Below are positions 1 through 7,912 of a DNA stretch of 11,495 nucleotides, in pieces (position 1 is the first letter of the stretch; each line of letters starts with the position of its first letter). Below the pieces are notes generated by a model. That model did no database searches, was not told where the DNA came from, and was given only the letters and a program-made list of their open reading frames with translations. Location: positions 1-11,495 of the forward strand of contig DATKDU010000474.1 of the NCBI GenBank assembly GCA_035512595.1. The letters are read 5' to 3'. This DNA comes from DATKDU01 sp035512595 (GTDB taxonomy: Bacteria; Planctomycetota; Planctomycetia; Pirellulales; Pirellulaceae). Both the position numbers and the translations under genes were made by a program.

Positions 1-93
1 CGCGGTGGAGCGCTTGGACTGTTTTGGGCATCGCGCTTCACCGACGGCGGATCCACATCAACGGGACATGAGACTCCTTCATTCAGGGGGAGT

Positions 94-2235
94 TCAATCA
101 TCGTTCAGGATCGTGCCGAGGCCGCGGCTCTTGGTGAACAGCGAATTGCTGCTGCTATCGAACAAGTCCAGGTAGAACGTCTCGTTGGCCTCCTTCTTGC
201 TGTCCCCCTTCACTTCAATCGTGATCGTCTTCGTCGTCTCGCCGGGGGCGAAGGTCAGCGTGCCGGTCTTGGCGACGTAGTCACCGTCGCCCGTCTTGGC
301 GGTGCCGTCCACGGTGCGGTACGACATCGACACGGCCTCATCGTAGGCGGCCGAGAGCGTGACGGTGAACGTGAACAGAGTGGTCTTGCCACGCTTGCCC
401 TCGGATTTACTCACGTCGCTGATGCTGATGCGCGGCTCGTCGTCGACGATCGTACCTACACCTTGATCATCGGCGATGGTTGCGTTGGTTGCGTTACCGA
501 GATTCATGAAGAAGGTTTCGTTCGCTTCGGCGACTCGGTCGCCGCTCACCGGCACGGAGATCATGCCGATTGTCTGGCCCGCGAGAATCGTCAGCGTGCC
601 CGAGACAGCCTGGTAGTCACTGCCCGCCGTTGCCGTGCCGTCGGCGGTGGCGTAAGAGACGGTCACTTCTTGCGTGGTATCGCCGAAGCGCGTGACGGTG
701 AAGGTGGCAGTCGTCGACCCTGAGTTTCCCTCGGTCATGCTCACATCGTTGATCGACAGTGTCGGTGACAGTATGACCGGCACCAGCTTCGAGACGAAAA
801 CGTCCGAGGTGGGATTGCCGCTGCTGTTGAGCGCACTGGTGAGGGAATACGTCCCCGCGCCCGGATCGAAGTCGGCGGTTCCGCGGAAGGACCCGGTCGT
901 GAAGATGTTCCCCTGGCCGTCCACGGCGATGCCGTTGCTGTTGAAGTAAGCTTCCGGCCCGCCCATCGCTCCGGCCCAAACGAAGCTGCCGGCGCTGTTC
1001 AGCTTGGAGACGAAGGCGTTAGGTTTGTCGCCGGCCGTCAGTGTGAAAGTCCCCGGGCCGGGGTCCGCGTCGAACGTGCCGGTGAACTCCGCAGTGGTAT
1101 AAACGGCGCCCGCCCCGTCCAGGGCGATTTCTCTGCTGCCGACGCCACTCGTTCCCCAGAGCAGGTTCCGGTTCGGATCGAGCATGACCACCCAGCCGAA
1201 AAGACCGTTGCCCGGCAGGGTTAGGTTTCCGACGCCGGGATCGAAGTCGTTTTCGGGGTCGCCCCAGGAGTACCCATTTACATAGACGTTTCCCGCCGCG
1301 TCGAGCGCGATCCCCTGCCCGCCGTCGCTGTCCCGGCCGCCCATGCTTCCGGCCCAGACGTACGCGCCGCTGGCGTTCAGCTTCAGGACGAAAGCGTCCG
1401 AGCCGCCATCGCCGGTCAGCGAGTGGGCCTGCGTTGGGTCGGAGTTAAAGTCGATCGTACCGGAGTAGCTGCCCGTGACGTGGACATTTCCGCCCGCGTC
1501 CACCGCAAGGTCCTCACCATACGCATAGCTGTTATCAATGCCGGCGCCTTCCGAGACGACCGTGGTCCACACCGCAGCGCCGCCCGCGCTATACTTGGCC
1601 GCGAAGAGATTGGATCCCTCCAGTCCGGTGACATAGACGTCGCCTACGGCGTCTGCCGCGACGCCCCGTGCGTCCCGCGGACTGCCCGCAACGCCGAACG
1701 TGGTGGCCCAGAGCACGGCGCCCGCCGGGTCGATCTTCGCCAAGAACCCTTCACTGAGGCCGCCATTGGTGAGCGTCACAGGCGGTTGGCCGGGAGCGCG
1801 AATCTCGAGGGACCCCTCAAAGGTGCCGGCGAACAGGATGTTGCCTACGCCGTCCACGGCGACGTCCCGTGAGAAGTTATTCGCGGTCGAGGCGAGTTGG
1901 ACGCCCCAGAGCAGATTTCCAAGTGGGTCGTACTTGGCGACGGCGCTGTCCCATCCGCCGGCGCTGGGCAGGATGTAACTGCCGGGACCCGGGTCGAGAT
2001 CGATGGACGCGGACGAAAAGCTGACCGCAACTACCACGTTCCCGTCGGAGTCCGCAGCCACCGCCCGCCCCTGGTCGATGCCGTCCGACCCGAGGGCGAG
2101 GGCGTAGCCGAAGTCGAACGACAGTACCCTGCGCTCCTCAAGTTGTTCCAGCCTCAGACGGCGATGCCGCGGCTTGATACTATTCGTGCGTTTGCGATTG
2201 TGTGCTACCGGTCGAAGCCAGGAGTGTAAAGACAT
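94..2235 (-). CDS. Secreted or surface protein: LEPR-XLL-like N-terminus, seven SBBP-type propeller repeats, two Calx-beta domains
   Basis: 713 residues. The start at 2235 is chosen because AAGGAG lies 8 bases upstream (2244-2249); a more distal in-frame start at 2277 has no such site. Residues 29-39 read LEQLEERRVLS, the planctomycete LEPR-XLL-type motif found at the head of large exported proteins; no classic hydrophobic signal core is visible. Residues ~41-485 hold seven repeats of about 47-71 residues, each with the pattern W-x-G...G-x-A-x-D-x-x-GN...DFDPGxG...F-V-x-KL, resembling the SBBP beta-propeller repeat (PF06739), so a single seven-bladed propeller is likely. Residues ~493-600 and ~601-713 are Calx-beta domains (SMTEGNSG...GTIVDDE and SKSEGKRG...GTILNDD), a Ca2+-binding beta-sandwich family. 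The protein ends right after the second Calx-beta domain, with no dockerin, PEP-CTERM or other anchor visible. A role in the cell surface or matrix is inferred. A duplicated terminator-like element lies directly upstream. Confidence 0.9.
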   Translation of the reverse strand: MSLHSWLRPVAHNRKRTNSIKPRHRRLRLEQLEERRVLSFDFGYALALGSDGIDQGRAVAADSDGNVVVAVSFSSASIDLDPGPGSYILPSAGGWDSAVAKYDPLGNLLWGVQLASTANNFSRDVAVDGVGNILFAGTFEGSLEIRAPGQPPVTLTNGGLSEGFLAKIDPAGAVLWATTFGVAGSPRDARGVAADAVGDVYVTGLEGSNLFAAKYSAGGAAVWTTVVSEGAGIDNSYAYGEDLAVDAGGNVHVTGSYSGTIDFNSDPTQAHSLTGDGGSDAFVLKLNASGAYVWAGSMGGRDSDGGQGIALDAAGNVYVNGYSWGDPENDFDPGVGNLTLPGNGLFGWVVMLDPNRNLLWGTSGVGSREIALDGAGAVYTTAEFTGTFDADPGPGTFTLTAGDKPNAFVSKLNSAGSFVWAGAMGGPEAYFNSNGIAVDGQGNIFTTGSFRGTADFDPGAGTYSLTSALNSSGNPTSDVFVSKLVPVILSPTLSINDVSMTEGNSGSTTATFTVTRFGDTTQEVTVSYATADGTATAGSDYQAVSGTLTILAGQTIGMISVPVSGDRVAEANETFFMNLGNATNATIADDQGVGTIVDDEPRISISDVSKSEGKRGKTTLFTFTVTLSAAYDEAVSMSYRTVDGTAKTGDGDYVAKTGTLTFAPGETTKTITIEVKGDSKKEANETFYLDLFDSSSNSLFTKSRGLGTILNDD

Positions 2236-2278
2236 GACAGGATCTCCTTGTTTCTTTGGAGGCGGTCTGCGGTACAAT

Positions 2279-2323
2279 AAAAAAGCCGTGCCCCAGGCGC
2301 GCAGACCGTGCGCCCGGGGCGGC
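2279..2323 (-). terminator. Intrinsic terminator between the small secreted gene and the Calx-beta gene
   Basis: On the minus strand the arms at 2323-2310 and 2300-2285 pair through four outer base pairs, a two-base bulge and ten inner pairs including one G-U. They are followed directly by six T (2284-2279). The loop is nine bases. The T run ends only about 30 bases before the AAGGAG of the next gene, so the hairpin sits in what would be that gene's 5' leader if the promoter lies upstream of it. Confidence 0.8.
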
Positions 2324-2328
2324 TCCGA

Positions 2329-2369
2329 GGCCGGGGAGGGATCAGCTTGCAGGCGAGACCTCCCCGGCC
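2329..2369 (-). other. GC stem-loop of repeat copy 1
   Basis: GGCCGGGGAGG (2329-2339) and CCTCCCCGGCC (2359-2369) form a perfect 11-pair stem around a 19-base loop, just after the stop codon of the small secreted gene. In the second copy the innermost pair changes from G-C to A-T on both sides, so pairing is kept. This suggests that the folded RNA or the DNA dyad matters. Confidence 0.75.
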
Positions 2370-2381
2370 GGTTTGTTTCGG

Positions 2382-2843
2382 CTAGTAGTTGATGGTTCCT
2401 TCGAGTCCGAGCTCGAACGTCAGATTGAACAGCCCGGCCGAGTCATCAAGCACGATCAACAGGTCCGCGCTGCCGGTGGCGTCAGCGAACCGGCCGGCGC
2501 CGCCGGTGAAGGTAATCGTCCCCGCAATGATGCCGGTCTCCGGGTCGAATGCCGCATCAACGGAAGCGAACAGCGACGCATCATAGGCTCCGTAGATCTC
2601 CAGGGTGCGTAGAACGAAATTGCCCTGCGCGAACTCGAACTCGTCCAGGGTCACGACAACGACTGACTGGCCGAGGTGAGTGGCAAGACCCTCGCCGACC
2701 AGGAGTGGGGAGTTGACGGCGAAGGTCAGCCCGCCGCTCGCCCTCGCCGCGATCGGGCGTTCTTCAGCATGGGCTGGGTTGGCGATTACCAAGAAAGTCA
2801 GGGTGGCCAATACGAGGCCGAGGGGAATCAAGAAACGTTTCAT
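2382..2843 (-). CDS. Small secreted protein of unknown function
   Basis: 153 residues. The start at 2843 has AAGGAG six bases upstream (2850-2855). Residues 1-26 form a clear Sec signal peptide: a KR charge, a hydrophobic core, then an AHA cleavage site before EE, leaving a mature protein of about 127 residues. The mature part is rich in beta-strand-type residues, with THLG at 55-58 and a GGxGRFxxATGS motif at 114-125. I associate that motif with small secreted beta-barrel-like proteins, but I cannot name the family. There is no membrane segment after the signal and no cysteine, so it is probably a soluble periplasmic or extracellular protein. The gene is bracketed by the two copies of the 106-base repeat. 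It lies about 200 bases after the kinase stop on the same strand, with a hairpin and a weak terminator between. Confidence 0.85.
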   Translation of the reverse strand: MKRFLIPLGLVLATLTFLVIANPAHAEERPIAARASGGLTFAVNSPLLVGEGLATHLGQSVVVVTLDEFEFAQGNFVLRTLEIYGAYDASLFASVDAAFDPETGIIAGTITFTGGAGRFADATGSADLLIVLDDSAGLFNLTFELGLEGTINY

Positions 2844-2872
2844 GGAAAGCTCCTTCGGTCCGCGTTACAATG

Positions 2873-2917
2873 AAAAAGCCGTGCATCCAGGCGCGCAGAC
2901 CGTGCGCCCGGGGCGGC
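2873..2917 (-). terminator. Weaker intrinsic terminator upstream of the small secreted gene
   Basis: On the minus strand the arms 2917-2904 and 2894-2878 give an eight-pair inner stem, an internal loop and a four-pair base, followed by five T (2877-2873). The change from CCCC in copy 1 to ATCC here breaks the middle of the stem. Less efficient termination than copy 1 is inferred, which could let some kinase transcripts run into the small secreted gene. Confidence 0.6.
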
Positions 2918-2922
2918 TCCGA

Positions 2923-2963
2923 GGCCGGGGAGAGATCGGCTTGCAGGCGAGATCTCCCCGGCC
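2923..2963 (-). other. GC stem-loop of repeat copy 2
   Basis: GGCCGGGGAGA (2923-2933) pairs with TCTCCCCGGCC (2953-2963) over 11 bases. The innermost A-T pair replaces the G-C of copy 1, a compensatory double change. The loop core GCTTGCAGGCGAGA is shared by both copies. Confidence 0.75.
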
Positions 2964-2975
2964 GCTTTTCTTCTC

Positions 2976-3044
2976 GGCGAGCGTCGAAGCGTAAGCTCGA
3001 CGTGTTTGCTGCATCCACGTCGGGCTTACGCCTCGACGCTCGCC
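2976..3044 (-). repeat. Long hairpin directly after the kinase gene
   Basis: Two 29-base arms (2976-3004 and 3016-3044) surround an 11-base spacer. They are complementary except at two positions, which are G-U pairs if the minus strand is transcribed and A-C mismatches if the plus strand is. The hairpin begins 7 bases past the kinase stop codon. No T run follows, so it is not a standard intrinsic terminator. It may stabilise the 3' end of the kinase message, or be a REP-like intergenic repeat. Confidence 0.8.
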
Positions 3045-3051
3045 AAACGAT

Positions 3052-6000
3052 TCAATCCTTCTTGTCTTTCACGCCCAATAATTCCGCCGCCTCCGCCCGG
3101 AAGCGGCGCAATTCCTCATCATTGGGTTGATGCTTGTCCATCCACTGGACGGCCTTGTCGTACCACTCGCGGGCCTTATCCTTCTCGCCGAGTTGCCAGT
3201 GGGCCATGGCCAGGAAGAACCAGTCGAAGCTGTCGCCGCCCTTGCGGAGTTCCAGCGACTTCTCCAGGGCCGCGATGGCGGCTTTCCAGTCTCCCGCCCG
3301 GTACTGGGCCACACCCAACGTGTTCGGATACGCAGCGTTCTTTGGATCGAGCTCCACCGCTTTTTGGGCCAGGGCGACGGCTTGAGCCGGATCGCGCCGC
3401 TTGGCCTCGGGGGTGGTTGCCAGCAGCCACGCGAGATTGTTGTGAGGCTCGCCCCACTTGGGCCAGAGTCCGAGCATCTTGCGATAAGCGGCGATGGCCT
3501 CGTCCAAGTCGCCCTTCTTCGCGAGTGCGAGGCCCAGCTTGTAGTGGGCGTATTGATAGTCCGGTTTAAGTTCGATAGCCATGTGGTAGCAGCCGATGGC
3601 CTCGTCAAGCTCGTCTTTGGCATCGAGCACCACGCCGCGCAGATAGAAGGTCTGGGAATCGTTACCCGTCATGTTTTCCAGGAGCTCTTGTTGGCGCCGA
3701 GAGGCGAGTTCCGCCTCCTCGGCGCGGCCCAGCGCTGTCAGCACTCCGGCCAGACTGTTCTGCGTGCGCGCCAGATTGCGCCGGTAACCGGGGTGGGTGG
3801 GAAACTCGACCAGGAGCTTCTCGTTCAGCTCAATGGCGCGGCGATAGGCCTCTTCCGCTTCGGGCAACCGCCTGGCAACCTGGAACACCGCGCCCAGGCT
3901 GTCTTGGACGCCTGCGAGCCCGCCGCGATAATCGGCGTCGGTGGGAAACTCAGCGACCAGCTTCTCGAACCTATCATTCGCCTGCCGATATCTTTTTTCG
4001 GTCTCGTCTAGTTGCTCGCTGTTGGCCAGCAGGGCGGCCAGGCTGAAGTGGCTGAGGGCCAATTGGTAGCGATATTCGGCCAGGCTGGGATAACCAGCCG
4101 CGAGCTTCTCGTAAATCTCCAGGGCCTGGCGATGGGCTTTTTCTGATTCAGGGAGTCGGTCGCTCTGGCGCAGCCGCATTCCCTCGGCATTGTGGTGGAC
4201 CGCCTGTTCCTCCCGGCGGTCTCGCACGTGGCTCTGGGCCAAGACGTCCGGCTCGGTGGCCGCACGCCAAAACTTGACGGTGCCATCCCAACTGCCGGTT
4301 GCCAGCGTCTTGGTGTCGGGTGAAATAGCCACCGACCAGATCGGTTGCGATTGTCCCTTGAGGGTCGCCCGCTCGCGCAAGGTGGCAATATCCCACAGCC
4401 GCACGGTCCCATCCAGCCCTCCCACGGCCACGGTCTTCCAATCCGAGGAAAAGGCCCCGCTCCGCGAGGACTCAACATGGGCATGCGTCTGCAAATCCCG
4501 CTCCTGCCCGGTGGCCGCGTCCCACAGCCGCACGCCTCCTTGAGCCCGGCCGCGGTGCTCAGCCCGCCCGGCCATTACACCGGCCGTCGAGGCAACAGTC
4601 TTACCATCGGGAGAGAAGGCCAAGCCGCCGAGGTCTTCTTTGATGGTAATGCGGGCCTGTCGCGTGCTCACGTCCCAGAGCTTTGTTGTGCCATCCCGGC
4701 TGGATGAGACGAGCGTCTTCCCGTCAGGAGAAAACGCCACATGCTGAACCCAGTTGCTGTGGCCCTTGAATGTGGCGAGTTCTCGTTTTGTGGCCAGGTC
4801 CCACAACTTCACAGTGTAGTCGCCACCGGCGGATGCCAACGTTGCCCCGTCGGGACTGAACGCGAGCGCCCAAGCCGCATGTGCATTCGGGATCGCCGAT
4901 TCTTGCCCCGTAGCCGCGTCCCATATCCGAATCGTGCCGTCGTCGCCGCCCGAGACCAAGGTCTTTCCATCGGGGGAAAACGCCACGCACAGAATGTGTG
5001 CCGTATGCCCCGGCAGATTGCGTCGGATTTCACCGCTAAGTGCGTCCCAAAGCTTCACGATCTTGTCATCTCCGCCTGATGCCAAAGTCTTTCCGTCGGG
5101 GGAAAACGCCACCGACCAGACGGGGTTGCCGTTGTGCCTTTCCTGCGTCGGCGCTGCCTCGATTCGGCTAAGGTCCCACAGCTTGACCGTGCGGTCCGCA
5201 CCTGCCGTTACGGCTGTCTTGCTGTCGGGTGAGAACGCCACACAGTGAACCGCGCCGAAATGAGCGCAACTCTGCGCCTGGCCGGTGCTTCGGTTCTGGA
5301 ACTTGATGCTCCCGTCCGTGCTTGCGGAGGCTAGCCACTCACCGTTGGGAGAAAACGCCAGCGCATTGACCGTCCGGGAGTGGCCGCGGAAACTCCTCTG
5401 TACTTTGCGAGATGCTAGGTCCCACAGGCGCACGATGGAGCTAGAGCCGCTGTAGGCCAGGGTCTTGCCGTCGGGGGAAAACGTCACGCAGCCGCCCCCG
5501 AGCCGGTCTCCCCATAGGCCCTCGACACCGGGTTGCTCTTGGCCGGTGGCCACGTCCCAGAGTTTTACAGCCGCCAAACCGCCAGCCTGGGCCAGGGTCT
5601 GGCCGTCGGGCGAGAAGGCCAAAGACGTCGGCACCCCCGAGCCCTGCTTAAGGACCGCCCGCTGCTGGCGAGTCGCTACGTTCCACAGCTTGACTTCGCC
5701 TGGGTTGTCCGGCGAGTAGTATCCTCCTCCTGAAGAAGCCAAGGTCTTGCCGTCGGGAGACAACGCCAGGCAACGAACCGGCCCAATATGCGCCTCGATA
5801 GCCCCCAACTCCCGCAGTGTGGCCCCGTCCCACAGCCTGATGGTCCCATCATGACCGGCCGAGGCGAGGGTGCTCCCGTCCGGTGCAAGAGCTATCGAAG
5901 AGACAGCAGCGCCGTGTCCCCGCAGCGTCCCCCGCAACTGTCCTGTAACGGCGTCCCAGAGCTTGACGGTTGCGTCCGAACTCCCCGAAGCCAGGGTCCG

Positions 6001-7797
6001 TCCATCGGGCGAGTAGGCAACCGAATTCACCGTCCCCCGATGCCCGCGCAAGGTGAACCGATGCCCTTGGTGACAGAGCCGCCAGAGGTAGTGCCATTCG
6101 AACCCGCGGGGGTCGTCTTGACCCGGCTCGGGACGTTGATCTTCCAGCAATTGCAGCGCCCGGCCGACGTGCCCCTCGCGCCAGGCCTGATCGGCCAGGT
6201 TAATGCGGGCCGTGTAGAGGTGCCAGCGGGCGATCTTCTCCTCCTCTTTCGCGCGGTCGGCCTCGGTCTTGGCGATGCCTTGCTGTTCCCTGGCATCCGC
6301 CGCGTTCTTTTTGGCATCGTCGGCGTTTTTCCGGGCCAGATTCTCTTGCTCCCTGGCCTTGGCCGCGTTCTGCTTGGCCAGTTCTTCTTGCTCTTGAGCC
6401 TTGACCAGCGCGGCACTCTCCTTCTGGAGCGCTTCCTCCTTGTCGCTCAATGCTTGTGCTTTTTGGTCTCTCTCCCACGCTACCCACACGTTGCTGATCC
6501 CCAGGACCATGACGCCCAGCACCATCGCCGACGCGACCAGCGCCGACGTGGCGAGCGCCGCCTTGTTCCGCCGCGCGAACTTGCGGAAGCGATACATGGC
6601 AGACGGCGGACACGCCTGCACCGGCTCATCGGCCAGGTAACGCTGCACATCCGCAGCAAACCCGTTGGCCGTCTCGTAGCGCCGGTTGCGATCCTTCTCG
6701 AGGCACTTCATCACAATCCAGTCCAACTCGCCGCGCATAAGTTTCGATAGTTTCGCCGGCTCCGTGTGGCGATTGGCCGAGATCGACGCCAGCGCCTCGC
6801 CCGAGTCGCTTAGTCGTGTACTTGGCTTGGGGGGATCCTCTTCCTTGATGATGCGAAGAATTTCGGCATATGCCGCCTCTTTGACCCGCTTTCGGTCGAG
6901 CGGCGTGCTGCCCGTCAGTAGCTCGTAAAGCAGCACACCCAGCGAATAAATGTCGCTGCGAGTATCGACCCCCAGGGCGCTCATCTCGGCCTGTTCCGGG
7001 CTCATGTATTCCAGCGTGCCGACCATGGTGCCGTACTGCGTGAACAGCGTCCGCTCGGTCAGCTTCTGCTCGGTCGCCTTGGCCACGCCGAAGTCGATCA
7101 CCTTGGGTACCGGCTGGCCGTCGTAGAGCGTGACCATCACGTTGGACGGCTTGATGTCGCGATGAATGATCCCCTTCTGGTGGGCGTGCTGGATGGCCTG
7201 GCAGACTGGCACGAACAATTCCAGGCGCTGGCGAGGCGTCAGGCGGTTGTCGTCGCAGTACTTGGTGATGGGGACGCCGTGGACCAGTTCCATGACGAAG
7301 TAGGGTCTCCCAGGGCTTACGCCGCTGGGCTCGCCTCCCGTCGTTCCCGCGTCCAGCACGCGGGCAATGTTCACATGGTCCATCATGGCCAGCGCTTGCC
7401 GCTCCGCCTCGAAGCGGGCGATGATCTGGCGGCTGTCCATGCCTGGCTTGATCAGCTTGAGGGCGACCTTCCGCTGGACCGGCTCGGTCTGCTCGGCCAT
7501 GTAGACGACCCCCATCCCCCCTTCGCCGATCTGTTGCAGAAGCTTGTAGGGCCCGATTTGCGTGCCAGGCTTTTCCTGAGCCGGCGGATCGATGGTCGGT
7601 GAAGTGCTAATCCCCGGCGGCGGACATTCCAAGAAGCTCGCGCTTTCGTCGTGGGCTTGCAAGAGCGCCTCGATTCGCCCGGCGGTGGCCAGATCGGCAC
7701 CGCAAATCTGGGCCAGGTAGGCTTGGCGAGCCTCGCGCGAGGCGATTTTGCGAGCGACTTCGAAGATCGCCTGGTCGTCCAGTTTGTTTGCAGCCAT
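3052..7797 (-). CDS. Membrane Ser/Thr protein kinase with 14 WD40 repeats and TPR tail
   Basis: 1581 residues from MAANKLDDQ. The open frame extends to 8025, but that stretch overlaps the sigma gene, and GGGAG (7805-7809) lies seven bases before 7797. Pkinase domain at ~83-390 with all key residues: glycine loop IGEGGMGVV (90-98), VALK with K114, HRDIKPSN with D214 and N219, DFG with D235, and MSPEQ (265-269). It should therefore be an active Hanks-type kinase facing the cytoplasm. One transmembrane helix at ~414-440 is followed by a charged coiled coil (~443-525). Fourteen WD40 repeats (~581-1184, typical core FSPDGKTLAS...VKLWD) would make two seven-bladed propellers. A TPR region (~1190-1575) ends the protein. 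The outer part probably lies across the membrane as a sensor or docking surface; ligand and substrates are unknown. It starts 115 bases after the ECF sigma gene, the usual planctomycete pairing, so cotranscription is likely. Confidence 0.95.
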   Translation of the reverse strand: MAANKLDDQAIFEVARKIASREARQAYLAQICGADLATAGRIEALLQAHDESASFLECPPPGISTSPTIDPPAQEKPGTQIGPYKLLQQIGEGGMGVVYMAEQTEPVQRKVALKLIKPGMDSRQIIARFEAERQALAMMDHVNIARVLDAGTTGGEPSGVSPGRPYFVMELVHGVPITKYCDDNRLTPRQRLELFVPVCQAIQHAHQKGIIHRDIKPSNVMVTLYDGQPVPKVIDFGVAKATEQKLTERTLFTQYGTMVGTLEYMSPEQAEMSALGVDTRSDIYSLGVLLYELLTGSTPLDRKRVKEAAYAEILRIIKEEDPPKPSTRLSDSGEALASISANRHTEPAKLSKLMRGELDWIVMKCLEKDRNRRYETANGFAADVQRYLADEPVQACPPSAMYRFRKFARRNKAALATSALVASAMVLGVMVLGISNVWVAWERDQKAQALSDKEEALQKESAALVKAQEQEELAKQNAAKAREQENLARKNADDAKKNAADAREQQGIAKTEADRAKEEEKIARWHLYTARINLADQAWREGHVGRALQLLEDQRPEPGQDDPRGFEWHYLWRLCHQGHRFTLRGHRGTVNSVAYSPDGRTLASGSSDATVKLWDAVTGQLRGTLRGHGAAVSSIALAPDGSTLASAGHDGTIRLWDGATLRELGAIEAHIGPVRCLALSPDGKTLASSGGGYYSPDNPGEVKLWNVATRQQRAVLKQGSGVPTSLAFSPDGQTLAQAGGLAAVKLWDVATGQEQPGVEGLWGDRLGGGCVTFSPDGKTLAYSGSSSIVRLWDLASRKVQRSFRGHSRTVNALAFSPNGEWLASASTDGSIKFQNRSTGQAQSCAHFGAVHCVAFSPDSKTAVTAGADRTVKLWDLSRIEAAPTQERHNGNPVWSVAFSPDGKTLASGGDDKIVKLWDALSGEIRRNLPGHTAHILCVAFSPDGKTLVSGGDDGTIRIWDAATGQESAIPNAHAAWALAFSPDGATLASAGGDYTVKLWDLATKRELATFKGHSNWVQHVAFSPDGKTLVSSSRDGTTKLWDVSTRQARITIKEDLGGLAFSPDGKTVASTAGVMAGRAEHRGRAQGGVRLWDAATGQERDLQTHAHVESSRSGAFSSDWKTVAVGGLDGTVRLWDIATLRERATLKGQSQPIWSVAISPDTKTLATGSWDGTVKFWRAATEPDVLAQSHVRDRREEQAVHHNAEGMRLRQSDRLPESEKAHRQALEIYEKLAAGYPSLAEYRYQLALSHFSLAALLANSEQLDETEKRYRQANDRFEKLVAEFPTDADYRGGLAGVQDSLGAVFQVARRLPEAEEAYRRAIELNEKLLVEFPTHPGYRRNLARTQNSLAGVLTALGRAEEAELASRRQQELLENMTGNDSQTFYLRGVVLDAKDELDEAIGCYHMAIELKPDYQYAHYKLGLALAKKGDLDEAIAAYRKMLGLWPKWGEPHNNLAWLLATTPEAKRRDPAQAVALAQKAVELDPKNAAYPNTLGVAQYRAGDWKAAIAALEKSLELRKGGDSFDWFFLAMAHWQLGEKDKAREWYDKAVQWMDKHQPNDEELRRFRAEAAELLGVKDKKD

Positions 7798-7912
7798 TTC
7801 CCGACTCCCGGCACGCGATGGGCGGCCTCCAGGAGTCAGTGCGGAATCTGGCTCCGTATTCCCCGAAGAAAAATGGAAAGTTTTCAAATATCCGGCGATT
7901 GCCCCCCTGGGC

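Larger units (their letters stand above)
2264..2369 (-). repeat. Structured direct repeat, copy 1 (leader/terminator element)
   Basis: This segment matches 2857-2963 at about 93 percent (roughly 8 differences by eye). Read on the minus strand it gives a GC stem-loop (arms 2359-2369 and 2329-2339), a short linker, a terminator hairpin (2285-2323), a T run (2279-2284) and a conserved ATTGTA tract. It lies between the stop of the small secreted gene and the ribosome binding site of the Calx-beta gene. It could be the terminator of the upstream gene, or a leader that attenuates the downstream one. Known regulatory RNA families were not recognised. Confidence 0.85.
2857..2963 (-). repeat. Structured direct repeat, copy 2 (leader/terminator element)
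   Basis: Second copy of the element at 2264-2369, same orientation. It lies between the kinase gene's long 3' hairpin and the small secreted gene, and its minus-strand 3' edge touches the AAGGAG of that gene (2850-2855). Most differences from copy 1 either preserve pairing or weaken only the terminator base. The 8-base core CGGTC[TC]GCG next to the ribosome binding site is complementary to the terminator loop in both copies. Confidence 0.85.

Noticed and set aside
1..93. AAGGAG (74-79) followed by ATG at 69 on the minus strand, and an open minus-strand frame running off the left edge
   Set aside because: The ATG frame stops after three codons, and the longer open frame has no clear ribosome binding site. 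Too little sequence is present to call a gene at this edge.
3127..4011. 294-residue plus-strand open frame opposite the kinase TPR region
   Set aside because: A mirror of the repetitive TPR coding strand with no recognisable domain; such long shadows are expected at this G+C content.
7798..7912. Terminator or internal promoter between sigma and kinase genes
   Set aside because: The AT-rich stretch near 7863-7893 has no hairpin plus T run and no convincing -35/-10 pair, so cotranscription is the simpler reading.
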